Numbered from the stretch's first letter, positions 35,939-45,109 are shown. The stretch: 64,000 nt of DNA from Segatella hominis (GCF_004535825.1 NZ_SGVY01000003.1:96544-160543), one strand, 5' to 3'. Notes: generated by a model from the letters alone, not told the origin. Numbers and translations: made by a program.

Positions 35939-37203
35939 TATTTTATTTCCTTTATTTCGTTTACGGTAATTAATTTATAGAGTTTATCATTCGGACGAAC
36001 CTTATCTGGTACAGGGATAGATACTCTCCAACCCTGCTTGGCTGTCTCAACTGGTTTCAAATCATAACGGATCTCATCGGCTTTGAGATACATCACACCT
36101 GTAGTATTTCCTGTAATCAGAAGTTTATCGCCCTGATTGAAGGTAGTAGCTTCCACAGCAACCTCAGCCACACCGAGCTTGGAGAAGTACTTCATCACCT
36201 TACCTACGAGTACCTTCTTCTCTGTTGCCACCGAACCATAATGCTTGTTCCATTCGCCGAGTGTCTGACCCTGATAATAACCATCCCAGAAACCACGATT
36301 GAAGACAGTTGCCAATCTTTCGTCCCAGGCATCCTTCTTTTCCTCAGTAAAAGTACCCTCCAGTACAGAAGCTATCGCCTCCTTATAGCATTTTACTACA
36401 GTATAGACGTATTCAGGACCACGGGCACGACCTTCTATCTTGAAGACACGCACACCGGCATCCATCATACGGTCGATGAAGCGGATAGTCTTCAGGTCCT
36501 TAGGACTCATCACATACTTATTGTCGATTTCCAGCTGGTTACCCGTTTCATTATCAGTTACCGTATAGCTGCGGCGGCAAATCTGTACACACTCACCACG
36601 GTTGGCAGAGCGGTTGGCATTAGCCAAGCTCATATAGCACTTGCCGGAAACAGCCATGCAGAGCGCACCATGACAGAACATCTCAATACGAATCTGCTTG
36701 CCCATAGGACCACAGATATTCTGCTGCTCTATCTGTTCGTGGATATGCTTCACCTGATCCATATTCAGTTCACGAGCCAGCACCGAAACATCAGCAAAGC
36801 GGGCATAGAACTTCAGCGCTTCCGTATTGGAGATATTCAACTGGGTAGAAAGATGAACCTCCTCGCCCACTTCATTACAATAGCTCATCACAGCCACATC
36901 ACTTGCGATGACAGCCGAGATGCCAGCCTCCTTAGCAGCATCGATAATCTCCTTCATCGTGGCAATATCATCATCATAGATAACGGTATTGACGGTGAGA
37001 TAAGTCTTGATACCATGCTCATTGCAGGTAGCAGCGATCTCACGCAGGTCATCGATGGTAAAATGATTGGCAGAATGTGAACGCATGTTCAACTTACCGA
37101 TACCGAAATAGACAGAATCTGCTCCGGCTTGGATAGCTGCAGCCAGGGATTCGCGAGATCCCACAGGAGCCATCACCTCAAATTCTTTTATTTTATCATT
37201 CAT
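35938..37203 (-). CDS. U32-family protein (TrhP/YegQ-like tRNA hydroxylation or peptidase)
   Basis: 421 residues from ATG at 37203 (MNDKIKEFEVMAPVGSRESL). The frame is open upstream, but the promoter's -7 box at 37230-37238 rules out the most distal start. The U32 signature is a Cys cluster, EMFCHGALCMAVSGKCYMS and GECVQICRR, which in TrhP/YegQ and UbiU binds a 4Fe-4S cluster. TrhP-type members hydroxylate U34 of tRNA using prephenate; others are called collagenase-like peptidases. Being in an operon with sufE and an RNA methyltransferase favours the tRNA role here, by inference. Confidence 0.85.
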   Translation of the reverse strand: MNDKIKEFEVMAPVGSRESLAAAIQAGADSVYFGIGKLNMRSHSANHFTIDDLREIAATCNEHGIKTYLTVNTVIYDDDIATMKEIIDAAKEAGISAVIASDVAVMSYCNEVGEEVHLSTQLNISNTEALKFYARFADVSVLARELNMDQVKHIHEQIEQQNICGPMGKQIRIEMFCHGALCMAVSGKCYMSLANANRSANRGECVQICRRSYTVTDNETGNQLEIDNKYVMSPKDLKTIRFIDRMMDAGVRVFKIEGRARGPEYVYTVVKCYKEAIASVLEGTFTEEKKDAWDERLATVFNRGFWDGYYQGQTLGEWNKHYGSVATEKKVLVGKVMKYFSKLGVAEVAVEATTFNQGDKLLITGNTTGVMYLKADEIRYDLKPVETAKQGWRVSIPVPDKVRPNDKLYKLITVNEIKEIK

Positions 37204-37229
37204 GAATGTCATATATATCTTTTTAGGAT

Positions 37230-37263
37230 GCAAAGTTACACTTTTTCTTTGAGATATGAGCAA
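37230..37263 (-). promoter_or_regulatory. promoter of the U32-sufE-trmH operon
   Basis: Minus strand TTG (37261-37263), 22 bp, TAACTTTGC (37230-37238). The start codon at 37203 lies 26 bp downstream. Confidence 0.65.
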
Positions 37264-37281
37264 TACTATAGATTTTTATAG

Positions 37282-37290
37282 TATCTTTGC
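37282..37290 (+). promoter_or_regulatory. -7 box of the C1-like peptidase gene
   Basis: TATCTTTGC 42 bp before the ATG; a matching -33 box was not obvious. Confidence 0.45.
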
Positions 37291-37332
37291 AACCAATTAA
37301 AAGCAATTTGTACAAAATAAAGTTCATACAAC

Positions 37333-38403
37333 ATGAAAAGAAAGATTATCTTCGCCATACTTGCCACACTCTTCATTGCCAGTTGTGACTACAAGAGTCA
37401 GCCTTCTTCCCAACCATCAGAGAAAGCTGGGAAGAACAACTTACCTGCCCATGTCAAACTCATCGGCACTACCCCCGTCAAGGACCAGGGACAAAGTGAA
37501 CTCTGCTGGGCATACGGCATGTTGGCTACCATCGAGAGTGAACATATCATGAAGGGCGACTCCATCAACCTCTCCGTGGCTTACATCGCCCGCATGATGT
37601 TGCAGGAAAAAGCCTTGGAATATTATTTTTCTCAAGGTAAAAAACCTATCAGCATGAGGGGTATGAGTTCGATGCTCATTCATTACATCAATAAATATGG
37701 AGCAGAACCATACGACAGCTACGAGGACAAGAAAGATATCAACTATAAGGTACTCTGCCGCAAGGTAGAGCAGGTTTGCAACGGTGCTATCGCCAAGGGG
37801 GCCGGTATCGCGAAACTAAAGGAAGAACTCAACGATCTCTTCGATTCAGAATTAGGATATATGCCAGCCCAGCAGATTCACATGCTCGGTGCAGAATATA
37901 CTCCTCTGGAATTTGCCCACAGCGTCTGCTATCCGGAAGAATATGTGGCCCTGACAAGCTTCACCCACCATCCCTTCCGTGAATACTTCGCACTCGAGGT
38001 AGCCGACAACCAGTTGCATGATGAATTCCTCAATATTCCTATCGACGAACTGATGCTGCATATCCAGCAGGCGATAGAGAATGGTCATCCTGTTTGTTGG
38101 GAAGGCGATATCAGCGAACCGGGATTCCAGAATCCTAAGAACAACTATGTGGATATCACTTCTGCCGAGCGCCCAGTCACCCAGGACTCCCGTCAGAAAG
38201 CTTTCGAACAGTTGCATACCACCGATGATCATGTGATGGAAATCATCGGCACCTTCGTCCAGGGCAAACAGCGATATTACGTTTGCCGCAACTCCTGGGG
38301 CACCAACTGGGGCAATCAGGGCCGCATCTATCTCTCAGAAGATTATATCAAGCTCAAAACCATCGCTGTTTATATGAGTGAAGAGGCTTATATCGGCAAA
38401 TAA
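37333..38403 (+). CDS. papain-like (C1) cysteine peptidase lipoprotein
   Basis: 356 residues. A lipoprotein signal MKRKIIFAILATLFIASC (lipobox Cys at 18) is followed by a Ser/Pro/Gln linker. The catalytic Cys is in GQSELCWAYGMLATIE, where the usual CWAF is CWAY. The catalytic His is in DDHVMEIIGT and the Asn in CRNSWGTNWGNQGRIY. The order Cys-His-Asn and length fit C1-family enzymes of Bacteroidetes (bleomycin-hydrolase-like). Likely anchored in the outer membrane or periplasm. Single gene, divergent from the U32 operon. Substrate unknown. Confidence 0.9.
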   Translation: MKRKIIFAILATLFIASCDYKSQPSSQPSEKAGKNNLPAHVKLIGTTPVKDQGQSELCWAYGMLATIESEHIMKGDSINLSVAYIARMMLQEKALEYYFSQGKKPISMRGMSSMLIHYINKYGAEPYDSYEDKKDINYKVLCRKVEQVCNGAIAKGAGIAKLKEELNDLFDSELGYMPAQQIHMLGAEYTPLEFAHSVCYPEEYVALTSFTHHPFREYFALEVADNQLHDEFLNIPIDELMLHIQQAIENGHPVCWEGDISEPGFQNPKNNYVDITSAERPVTQDSRQKAFEQLHTTDDHVMEIIGTFVQGKQRYYVCRNSWGTNWGNQGRIYLSEDYIKLKTIAVYMSEEAYIGK

Positions 38404-38615
38404 CAGCAGAAATATATAGAATAGCAGCAATCACATATAGGAAAAAGCTGATATTATATATATAATAATGTATAAAGGCGATTAGCCGCTTTCAGCTACA
38501 TTCTTCTAAGTGCTTGATGCAGGTCAATTTTGAGCTAAATACTTGATGTGTGCGCACACACATAGTTGATTTACATCAAAAAAAAGGGCTTATTTGAGAC
38601 TTTTCCTTCTAAAGA
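38404..38615. other. non-coding gap after the C1-like peptidase
   Basis: No ORF is supported. It contains a short palindrome TGTGTGCGCACACA near 38552-38566. No clear terminator for the peptidase gene was found. Confidence 0.45.
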
Positions 38616-38998
38616 TTTGGAAGATACCGAAAATCGTCGTACCTTTGCATCGTCAATAAGACAAAAGGTTATTAGGTTTTTAGGTTAAGATTGTTAGTTG
38701 TTTAGGTTTAGTTTTAGGTTTTAGATTGTTAGTTTAGGTAACAGGTATTAGAAAAGGTAAGAAAAAAAAGATTGTTTATTCAGAGATTAACAGTGTTCAA
38801 TAGGATTAAGTTGAAAAGGTAAAAAAGAATGTTATAGGATTAACGAATGATGACGCCTGTGTAGCAGAATTTCTGCTTCAGGCTCAGAAATGGAGAGGAA
38901 CTTAAAATGAAGTCAATCTCCTTTGAATTATGAGAAATTTGGGAATATAACATTAAAAGTGCGCAAGAGTTCGTGAGAAGTCTTGCGCACTTTCTTTT
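38616..38998 (+). ncRNA. candidate small RNA with its own promoter and terminator
   Basis: TTTG (38616-38619), exactly 20 bp, TACCTTTGC (38640-38648) form a good promoter. A perfect 13-bp terminator hairpin with a following T tract lies at 38956-38998. The roughly 340 nt between have no ORF above eight codons. The first 75 nt or so (about 38667-38740) contain no C and repeat TTTAGGTT and GATTGTTAGT. Further on, GCCTG...CAGGC encloses AGCAGAA/TTCTGCT, a nested hairpin near 38857-38885. The next gene has its own promoter, so this is a separate transcript. I do not recognise 6S, RNase P, tmRNA or SRP RNA features. Confidence 0.6.
38956..38998 (+). terminator. intrinsic terminator of the candidate small RNA
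   Basis: AAAGTGCGCAAGA (38956-38968) pairs perfectly with TCTTGCGCACTTT (38981-38993), followed by CTTTTAT. Confidence 0.88.
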
Positions 38999-39076
38999 AT
39001 CTCCCCCCTCACTTCATTTCTCATTTCTAATTTCTCATTTTTCTCCCTTTCTTTTAGAAAAAATTCCGATTTTTAT

Positions 39077-39108
39077 TTTGTATTACCGATGAAAAGTCGT
39101 ACTTTTGC
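39077..39108 (+). promoter_or_regulatory. promoter upstream of the rpoN cluster
   Basis: TTTG (39077-39080), 19 bp, TACTTTTGC (39100-39108). Transcription would start near 39115, which excludes the in-frame ATG at 39089 and selects 39125 as the start of the next gene. Confidence 0.7.
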
Positions 39109-39124
39109 AGAAAAGTGTTGTAAT

Positions 39125-39769
39125 ATGGCTAAACATCCTCTTTGGAAAGATGAATACTGGCTTTTGCTATTGCAATTATACCAGAAAAAGCCAATGGGCG
39201 TTAAACCTCTCTATTCGAAAGGCATGGTCAATCTGGCTCTGGAGTTGCATATTGCCCCAGAAGTTCTCCACGAACAGATGTTCAAACTCAGAATGGTCAC
39301 CCCACGCATCAAGAGGCTTTGGGATAAATATGGAGACAACCCTAAAAAGTTGGCTCGTGATATCCATTTGCTCAAGAAAATGGAAGGATGTGGAAATGCA
39401 ACACAATTCTATCAGGGGGTTTCCATCAGGGAATCATTCGAGCACGACTGGGAACCTATCGAAGCCGAGCCTTCGCTCACTCCCGTCAAGCTGATTATCA
39501 TCCTCGATCTTTATTTCCAACTCACACCAATCACCATGGTGCCGGAAACACCTGAAATCATTGATCTTGCCAAACTCATCAAAACCAGCACGAAAGTGAT
39601 AGTAGAGGCCATGAATGTGTTCCAAATTTGCGACCCATATCTCAACAGAAACGATGTGGTGATCAGCCATCTGATAGACGCATGCAGCAAAATCTGGCAG
39701 CGATATGGAAACGGAAATCCTGATAAACTCTACAAACTGGCATTGGAACTGAAAGAATACTTCAAGTAA
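39125..39769 (+). CDS. conserved protein of unknown function upstream of rpoN
   Basis: 214 residues from ATG at 39125 (MAKHPLWKDEYWLLLLQLYQ), chosen because of the promoter just upstream. Soluble and mostly helical; no catalytic motif, signal peptide or membrane segment. Sequence repeats itself loosely: an N-terminal half with KPLYSKGMVNLALELHIAPEVLHEQM and a C-terminal half with PEIIDLAKLIKTSTKVIVEAMNVFQICDPY. This looks like two related helical domains, each ending near an IxxLWxKYG(D/N)xxP(K/D)KL motif (RLWDKYGDNPKKL and KIWQRYGNGNPDKL). It lies 77 bp before rpoN and is probably co-transcribed. Function unknown. Confidence 0.7.
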   Translation: MAKHPLWKDEYWLLLLQLYQKKPMGVKPLYSKGMVNLALELHIAPEVLHEQMFKLRMVTPRIKRLWDKYGDNPKKLARDIHLLKKMEGCGNATQFYQGVSIRESFEHDWEPIEAEPSLTPVKLIIILDLYFQLTPITMVPETPEIIDLAKLIKTSTKVIVEAMNVFQICDPYLNRNDVVISHLIDACSKIWQRYGNGNPDKLYKLALELKEYFK

Positions 39770-39846
39770 GATAGGAAAAATACTTCTAATAAGAAGATAT
39801 AACTTTTTAAGTAACTTGGAAAGAACTTATTTAAAAGACACGAAAC

Positions 39847-41376
39847 ATGACTCAAAAACTCATTCAGACACAGGAGCAGAAACTACAACAGCTCCAGCGA
39901 CTCTCCGCCCAACAGATGTTGCAGGTGAAGATGCTGGAGATGCCGCTCAACGAACTGGAGGATAATATCAATGCCGAACTGGATGATAATCCTGCCTTGG
40001 AAACTGAGAATCCGGACGATGCACTCATGGGAGAGGGCAACGAAGACCGTTCGGCTCTGGATGATTCAGACAACAGTAATGACGATGAATTTGGAGACGA
40101 TGCCTACGAAGCACAGTCGGAAAAAGAAGAAAGAAAGGACGAACTGGATCAGGCATTGGAAAGTATCGGAAAAGACGACCAGATGCCCGACTACAATACT
40201 GACAGATATAATACGCAGAACGCCGACTACGAGGAAATGGTTTATGGCGATACAACTTCCTTCTACGATAAGTTGAAGGAACAGATGGACATGCAGATAC
40301 TCACGGATAAAGAAAAGCAAATCATGGAGTATCTGATTGGTTCGCTGGATGAAGACGGATTGCTCCGCAAAGACCTGGACAGCATCTGCGATGAGCTCAT
40401 CATCTACCATAATATTGATGTAAGCGAAAAGGAAATTGAGCATGTGCTCCACAAACTCCAGTCGTTCGATCCTGCCGGTGTGGGCGGAAGAAGCCTACAG
40501 GAATGCTTGCTGCTGCAAGTAAAAAGACTGCCTAAGGGAGTGCTGCGCAAAACCATGGAGGAAGTATTCGAGGATTATTTCGACGAATTTACCAAGAAAC
40601 ATTGGGATAAAATCAAGTCTGGACTGGAACTCAACGAAACCCAGTTGGAGACACTCAAGGACGAGATACGCAAGTTGAATCCTAAGCCGGGCGCATCGCT
40701 TGGCGAGACTGACGGACGAAACATGCAGCAGATCAACCCCGACTTCATCGTAGATACAGCCGATGACGGAACCATTACATTCACGCTCAACCGAGGCAAT
40801 ATGCCAGAGCTGACTGTATCTCCTTCCTTCACCGACATGATAGAAACCTACAAAAAGCACAAGGATCAGATGAGCCGGAAAGACAAGGAAGCCCTGCTCT
40901 ATGCCAAGGAGAAAGTAGATAAGGCCCAAGGATTTATCGAAGCCATCAAGCAGCGCCGACATACGCTCATCATCACCATGAAGGCTATCATCGACATCCA
41001 GAGGCAGTTCTTCCTGGATGGTGACGAGGCTGACCTCAAGCCGATGATTCTCAAGGATGTAGCAGAAAGAACGAAACTTGACATCAGTACCATTTCACGA
41101 GTAAGAATCGAGAAATATGTACAGACCAAATGGGGCATATTCCCACTCAAGTTCTTCTTTACAGACAGCTATACCACCGAAGACGGCGAGGAACTGTCAA
41201 CACGCAAGATCAAGATTGCCCTCCAGCATCTCATCGAAAACGAGGATAAGAAGAAACCTCTCAGCGATGATGCTATTTCCAAGGTCATGAAGGAAAAGGG
41301 ATTCCCTATTGCACGACGCACCGTGGCTAAATACAGAGAGCAGTTAGGCATCCCGGTAGCACGATTGAGAAAATAA
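39847..41376 (+). CDS. rpoN: RNA polymerase sigma-54 factor
   Basis: 509 residues. Region I, the activator-interacting Gln/Leu-rich part, is at the N-terminus (QKLIQTQEQKLQQLQRLSAQQMLQVKMLEMPLNELE). It is followed by an acidic Asp/Glu region II (about 50-110). The core-binding domain follows, with FDPAGVGGRSLQECLLLQ. The C-terminal HTH and the RpoN box (ARRTVAKYREQLGIPVARLRK) are intact. It directs transcription from -24/-12 promoters with bEBP activators; none of these is in the window. It heads a run with a PAP2-like gene, purE and ispG. Confidence 0.97.
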   Translation: MTQKLIQTQEQKLQQLQRLSAQQMLQVKMLEMPLNELEDNINAELDDNPALETENPDDALMGEGNEDRSALDDSDNSNDDEFGDDAYEAQSEKEERKDELDQALESIGKDDQMPDYNTDRYNTQNADYEEMVYGDTTSFYDKLKEQMDMQILTDKEKQIMEYLIGSLDEDGLLRKDLDSICDELIIYHNIDVSEKEIEHVLHKLQSFDPAGVGGRSLQECLLLQVKRLPKGVLRKTMEEVFEDYFDEFTKKHWDKIKSGLELNETQLETLKDEIRKLNPKPGASLGETDGRNMQQINPDFIVDTADDGTITFTLNRGNMPELTVSPSFTDMIETYKKHKDQMSRKDKEALLYAKEKVDKAQGFIEAIKQRRHTLIITMKAIIDIQRQFFLDGDEADLKPMILKDVAERTKLDISTISRVRIEKYVQTKWGIFPLKFFFTDSYTTEDGEELSTRKIKIALQHLIENEDKKKPLSDDAISKVMKEKGFPIARRTVAKYREQLGIPVARLRK

Positions 41377-41419
41377 ATTCAGGAAAATATACAAAAGGTT
41401 ACATACAACATAGTTTGTT

Positions 41420-42028
41420 ATGAAAGAGAAAAATATCATATTGGCGGCACGCATCATGAGCATGATCTTCACCCCTTTCTACCTGCCATTGGTAGGACTG
41501 GTGGCTCTGTTTCTGTTCAGCTATATGTCGCTGCTGCCATTGGCATATAAGTTGCCGATGCTGCTCACGGTGTATATCTCCACCATCCTCATGCCCTCCC
41601 TGCTGATACACCTATACCGCAGGTTTCAGGGATGGACCTCCAAGGAATTGGGCAGGAAAGAGCGCCGCATCGTACCCTACCTGATATCAATCCTGTGCTA
41701 TTTTGGCTGTTTCTTTCTGATGGAATACCGCAACACACCGAGAGTAATCAGCATTATCCTGGTAGCGGCATTGGTGATACAGATGGTATGCGCACTCATC
41801 AATGTATGGTGGAAGATCTCCACCCACACGGCAGCCATCGGAGGAGTGGCAGGAGGACTGGTAGTCTATTCGATTGCCTTTTCCTTCAATCCTATCTGGT
41901 GGCTGGCATTCGTCATCCTGCTGGCAGGCATGGTGGGTACTGCCCGCATGATTCTCCGTCAGCATACGTTGGCGCAGGTGGTAGCCGGATTTCTCGTTGG
42001 AGTAGTGTGCGCTCTCTTTATTATATAA
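41420..42028 (+). CDS. PAP2-like integral membrane protein
   Basis: 202 residues with about six membrane helices. The region after TM4 reads WWKISTHTAAIGGVAGG, and the last motif is RMILRQHTLAQVVAGFLVG. These take the positions of the second (SGH-like) and third (SRxxxxxHxxxD-like) PAP2 phosphatase motifs, but the canonical Ser and the first KxxxxxxRP motif are altered. It may be a diverged lipid phosphatase or a non-catalytic relative. Starts 43 bp after rpoN and ends 61 bp before purE. Confidence 0.7.
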   Translation: MKEKNIILAARIMSMIFTPFYLPLVGLVALFLFSYMSLLPLAYKLPMLLTVYISTILMPSLLIHLYRRFQGWTSKELGRKERRIVPYLISILCYFGCFFLMEYRNTPRVISIILVAALVIQMVCALINVWWKISTHTAAIGGVAGGLVVYSIAFSFNPIWWLAFVILLAGMVGTARMILRQHTLAQVVAGFLVGVVCALFII

Positions 42029-42089
42029 GTAAGGTGAGCATTCATTAGATGATAGAACAAAAAATCATTAATATTAAATATAAAAGCAA

Positions 42090-42596
42090 ATGAAACCATT
42101 AGTTAGCATTATCATGGGCAGTACCAGTGACCTGCCTGTTATGGAAAAAGCATGTAAGTGGTTGAATGACAACCAGATTCCTTTTGAGGTAAATGCCCTC
42201 TCTGCTCACCGCACTCCAGATGCAGTAGCAGCATTTGCCAAAGGAGCTAAAGACCGTGGTGTGAAGGTTATCATCGCCGCTGCAGGTATGGCAGCTGCCC
42301 TTCCTGGCGTGATAGCAGCAGAAACACCGCTGCCAGTTATCGGTGTGCCTATCAAGGGTATGCTCGATGGTCTGGATGCCATGCTCAGTATCATTCAGAT
42401 GCCTCCTGGCATTCCTATCGCCACAGTAGGTGTCAACGCAGCTCAGAACGCAGCTATCCTGGCTGCAGAGATGATTGCATTGGGAGACGAGGAAGTGGCA
42501 GAGAAGGTGCAGGCATGGAAGGCTGGTCTGGATGTAAAGATCGAGAAGGCCAACAAGGAGCTGCATGAAATCAAATACGATTATAAATGTAACTAA
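42090..42596 (+). CDS. purE: N5-carboxyaminoimidazole ribonucleotide mutase
   Basis: 168 residues, class I PurE. It converts N5-CAIR to CAIR in purine synthesis. Signatures: IIMGSTSDLPVMEKACKWL at the N-terminus, the SAHRTPD catalytic loop (about 39-45), AGMAAALPGVIAAET, and MPPGIPIATVGVNAAQNAAILA. Followed 48 bp later by ispG, an arrangement that recurs in Bacteroidetes. Confidence 0.97.
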   Translation: MKPLVSIIMGSTSDLPVMEKACKWLNDNQIPFEVNALSAHRTPDAVAAFAKGAKDRGVKVIIAAAGMAAALPGVIAAETPLPVIGVPIKGMLDGLDAMLSIIQMPPGIPIATVGVNAAQNAAILAAEMIALGDEEVAEKVQAWKAGLDVKIEKANKELHEIKYDYKCN

Positions 42597-42644
42597 TATA
42601 TCCTGATATGCCCCTTCCCTGGGGCATATCTCATCTTATACATT

Positions 42645-44513
42645 ATGGTAGATTTATTCAATTATACCCGACGCACTTCTTCTGTTGCCCATGTCGGAGG
42701 ACTTGACTTAGGCGGTAACAATCCTATCCGCATCCAGTCGATGACCACTACCAATACCAATGATACCGAGGCTTGTGTACGTCAGGCAGAGGAAATCATC
42801 AAGGCTGGTGGCGAACTGGTGCGCTTTACCACCCAGGGCTCCCGCGAGGCTGAAAACATGAAGAATATCAATGCGGGAATCCGTGCCGATGGTTTCAACA
42901 CTCCGCTCGTGGCTGACATCCACTTCAATCCGAATGTGGCTGATGTAGCTGCACTCTATTGCGAAAAGGTGCGTATCAACCCAGGCAACTACGTGGATCC
43001 TGCCCGCAAGTTTATCAAGCAGGAATATACCGACGAGGAATATGCCCACGAACTCCAGAAGATTGAGGAACGATTCGTTCCTTTCCTCAATATCTGCAAG
43101 GAGAACCATACTGCTATCCGCATCGGCGTAAACCATGGTTCGCTCTCCGACCGCATCCGCAACCGTTATGGCGATACTCCGGAAGGCATCGTAGAGAGTT
43201 GCATGGAGTTTCTTCGCATCTGCAAGAAAGAGAATTTCCACGATGTGGTCATCAGTATCAAGTCATCCAATACCGTGGTGATGGTGCGCTCTATGCGTCT
43301 CTTAGTGGATGAGATGGAGAAGGAAGGAATGAACTACCCTCTTCACCTGGGCGTTACCGAAGCCGGCGAAGGTGAAGATGGAAGAATCAAGAGTGCCGTG
43401 GGCATCGGTGCGCTTCTGGCTGATGGCATCGGTGATACCGTGAGAGTAAGTCTGAGCGAGGAACCTGCGGCTGAGATTCCTGTAGCCCGCCATCTGGTGG
43501 ATTATATCGGAAAGAAACAGGGGCAGCTGATGATTCCTGCTACGGCTTGTCCTTCTTTCGACTGGTTGCACCCTACTCGCCGGGAAACCGAGGCTGTGGG
43601 CAATATCGGTGGCACTCAAGTGCCTGTAGTCATCAGCAACCGTATCAATGGCGAGAGTACGATTTGTGAGAATAAGGATGCCCAACCCGACTATATTTAT
43701 ATAGGTGGAAAGATGCCTAAGCAGTTTGTGCCGGGACAGAGCTATATCGTAGATTACAATGTCTATGAGACCCTCAACTGTAAGCCGGAGACTACGGGTG
43801 CCAAACTCTATCCTATCTTCCCTGCTATGGCTATGCCGTTCATCGCCAGCATCAAGGCAGACATCAAGTTCCTCACGCTCCAGTTTGGTACTCCTGCCGA
43901 AGAATACATCGCTTGCTTGAAGAATCATCCGGAGGTGGTAGTCATCTGCGTCAGCAATCACCAGAACCGTTTGGGCGACCAGCGCGCCTTGGTTCATGAG
44001 ATGATGAATGCCGGCTTGAAGAACCCTGTTGTCTTTGCGCAGATGTACCAGCACAGCAAGGAAGAGAAGAGCGACTTCCAGTTGGAGGCTGCTGCCGACA
44101 TGGGTGCGCTGATGATAGATGGTCTGACCGATGGTATCTGGTTGATGAACAATGGCGACATCCCTGCCCAGACCATTGATGAGACTGCTTTTGGAATACT
44201 TCAAGCAGCTCGTCTGCGTACCAGCAAGACCGAGTATATCAGTTGTCCTGGTTGCGGAAGAACCCTCTACGATCTCCGCGAAACCATTGCCAAGATCAAG
44301 GAGGCCACCAAGCACCTGAAGGGTCTGAAGATTGGCATCATGGGCTGCATCGTGAATGGTCCTGGCGAAATGGCAGATGCCGACTATGGCTATGTGGGCG
44401 CCGGTCCAAACAAGGTAAGCCTCTACCGCAAGCAGGTTTGCATAGAGAAGAATATCCCGCAAGAAGTGGCAGTAGAGCATCTGCTTGCCCTCATTGATGC
44501 GGATAAGAAATAA
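42645..44513 (+). CDS. ispG: 4-hydroxy-3-methylbut-2-enyl diphosphate synthase, large form
   Basis: 622 residues. It reductively converts MEcPP to HMBPP in the MEP isoprenoid pathway. Residues 1-about 270 form the TIM barrel (IRIQSMTTTNTNDTEACVRQ; VADIHFNP; VRINPGN). An extra domain of about 250 residues follows, as in chlamydial, Bacteroidetes and plant enzymes. The 4Fe-4S domain at the C-terminus has SCPGCGRTLYDL and [20 protein letters not shown]. Complete and ending at a terminator. The last 190 bp are duplicated at about 45120-45314. The gene product feeds the polyprenyl synthase at 15346. Confidence 0.96.
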   Translation: MVDLFNYTRRTSSVAHVGGLDLGGNNPIRIQSMTTTNTNDTEACVRQAEEIIKAGGELVRFTTQGSREAENMKNINAGIRADGFNTPLVADIHFNPNVADVAALYCEKVRINPGNYVDPARKFIKQEYTDEEYAHELQKIEERFVPFLNICKENHTAIRIGVNHGSLSDRIRNRYGDTPEGIVESCMEFLRICKKENFHDVVISIKSSNTVVMVRSMRLLVDEMEKEGMNYPLHLGVTEAGEGEDGRIKSAVGIGALLADGIGDTVRVSLSEEPAAEIPVARHLVDYIGKKQGQLMIPATACPSFDWLHPTRRETEAVGNIGGTQVPVVISNRINGESTICENKDAQPDYIYIGGKMPKQFVPGQSYIVDYNVYETLNCKPETTGAKLYPIFPAMAMPFIASIKADIKFLTLQFGTPAEEYIACLKNHPEVVVICVSNHQNRLGDQRALVHEMMNAGLKNPVVFAQMYQHSKEEKSDFQLEAAADMGALMIDGLTDGIWLMNNGDIPAQTIDETAFGILQAARLRTSKTEYISCPGCGRTLYDLRETIAKIKEATKHLKGLKIGIMGCIVNGPGEMADADYGYVGAGPNKVSLYRKQVCIEKNIPQEVAVEHLLALIDADKK

Positions 44514-44592
44514 AGATGATATAAATCGAATTTACAAACAGCCGTGTTTAACACGGATTGTACTTCATAGATTAAAATTGAACTCTTGAAGT

Positions 44593-44623
44593 CCTCGGTG
44601 CGAGATGCATCGGGGATTTTTTT
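44593..44623 (+). terminator. intrinsic terminator after ispG
   Basis: CCTCGGTGC (44593-44601) pairs with GCATCGGGG (44607-44615), including G-U pairs, followed by ATTTTTTTG. Confidence 0.72.
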
Positions 44624-44704
44624 GTGTACTTCTACATTTATATCAGGGCTGCCTTTGAACTGAACATCCATGGGATTCTTATTTCTTCACCAGAACCTCC
44701 TTCT

Positions 44705-45025
44705 CTTCATAACGGTCGAAGCCGATGCTCATATCAGCACCATGCGCCCGAAAGATGGAGATATTCTCATGAGGCTTTTGCCCGTCAGATGATGAGCAGC
44801 TACTGGTTTGGCGATGTAGAAGACTACAAGCGTTTTTCTGGCGATACCTTGCGTGAATACAAGCGTTACTTCTCCGACTACGACTACACGCAATGGGATA
44901 ATGATGAGTTTCTGGAGCAGAAGCAGCTGTTCGGCATGACCAAATGGTCGAACTCTCTCTGCCAGAAATTTCAGAAGCTATGCCAGGAAATGGAGCAAGC
45001 CATCGTGGGGTGGAAATACTTATAA
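44705..45025 (+). pseudogene. ORF fragment of unknown origin
   Basis: An open frame ending at 45025 whose second half looks protein-like: SSYWFGDVEDYKRFSGDTLREYKRYFSDYDYTQWDNDEFLEQKQLF and a helical C-terminus. The first part (before about 44740) reads like non-coding sequence, and the frame starts (TTG/ATA-type) are weak, so it may be the 3' part of a truncated gene. It lies between the ispG terminator and the ispG duplicate. I do not recognise it. Confidence 0.35.
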
Positions 45026-45051
45026 CCTCTTGATTTCCAAAATAATATTAA

Positions 45052-45109
45052 AGTTCACAAGTTTGTGGTCCACAAACTTGTGAACTGTATTTTTTTTGCG
45101 TACTTTTGC
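45052..45109 (+). promoter_or_regulatory. promoter with perfect palindromic operator
   Basis: AGTTCACAAGTTTGTGG, one base, CCACAAACTTGTGAACT (45052-45086) is a perfect 17-bp inverted repeat. Its right arm contains the TTG -33 box (45078-45080), 20 bp before TACTTTTGC (45101-45109). The transglutaminase promoter (22441-22498, minus strand) has the same palindrome, spacing and a similar spacer, so the two share a common origin or regulator. Confidence 0.7.

Noticed and set aside
38552-38566. Palindrome TGTGTGCGCACACA as an operator
   Set aside because: Simple alternating purine-pyrimidine sequence, with no promoter next to it.
43302-44480. 392-codon open frame antisense to ispG
   Set aside because: Complement of conserved ispG codons; no start signal or recognisable domain.
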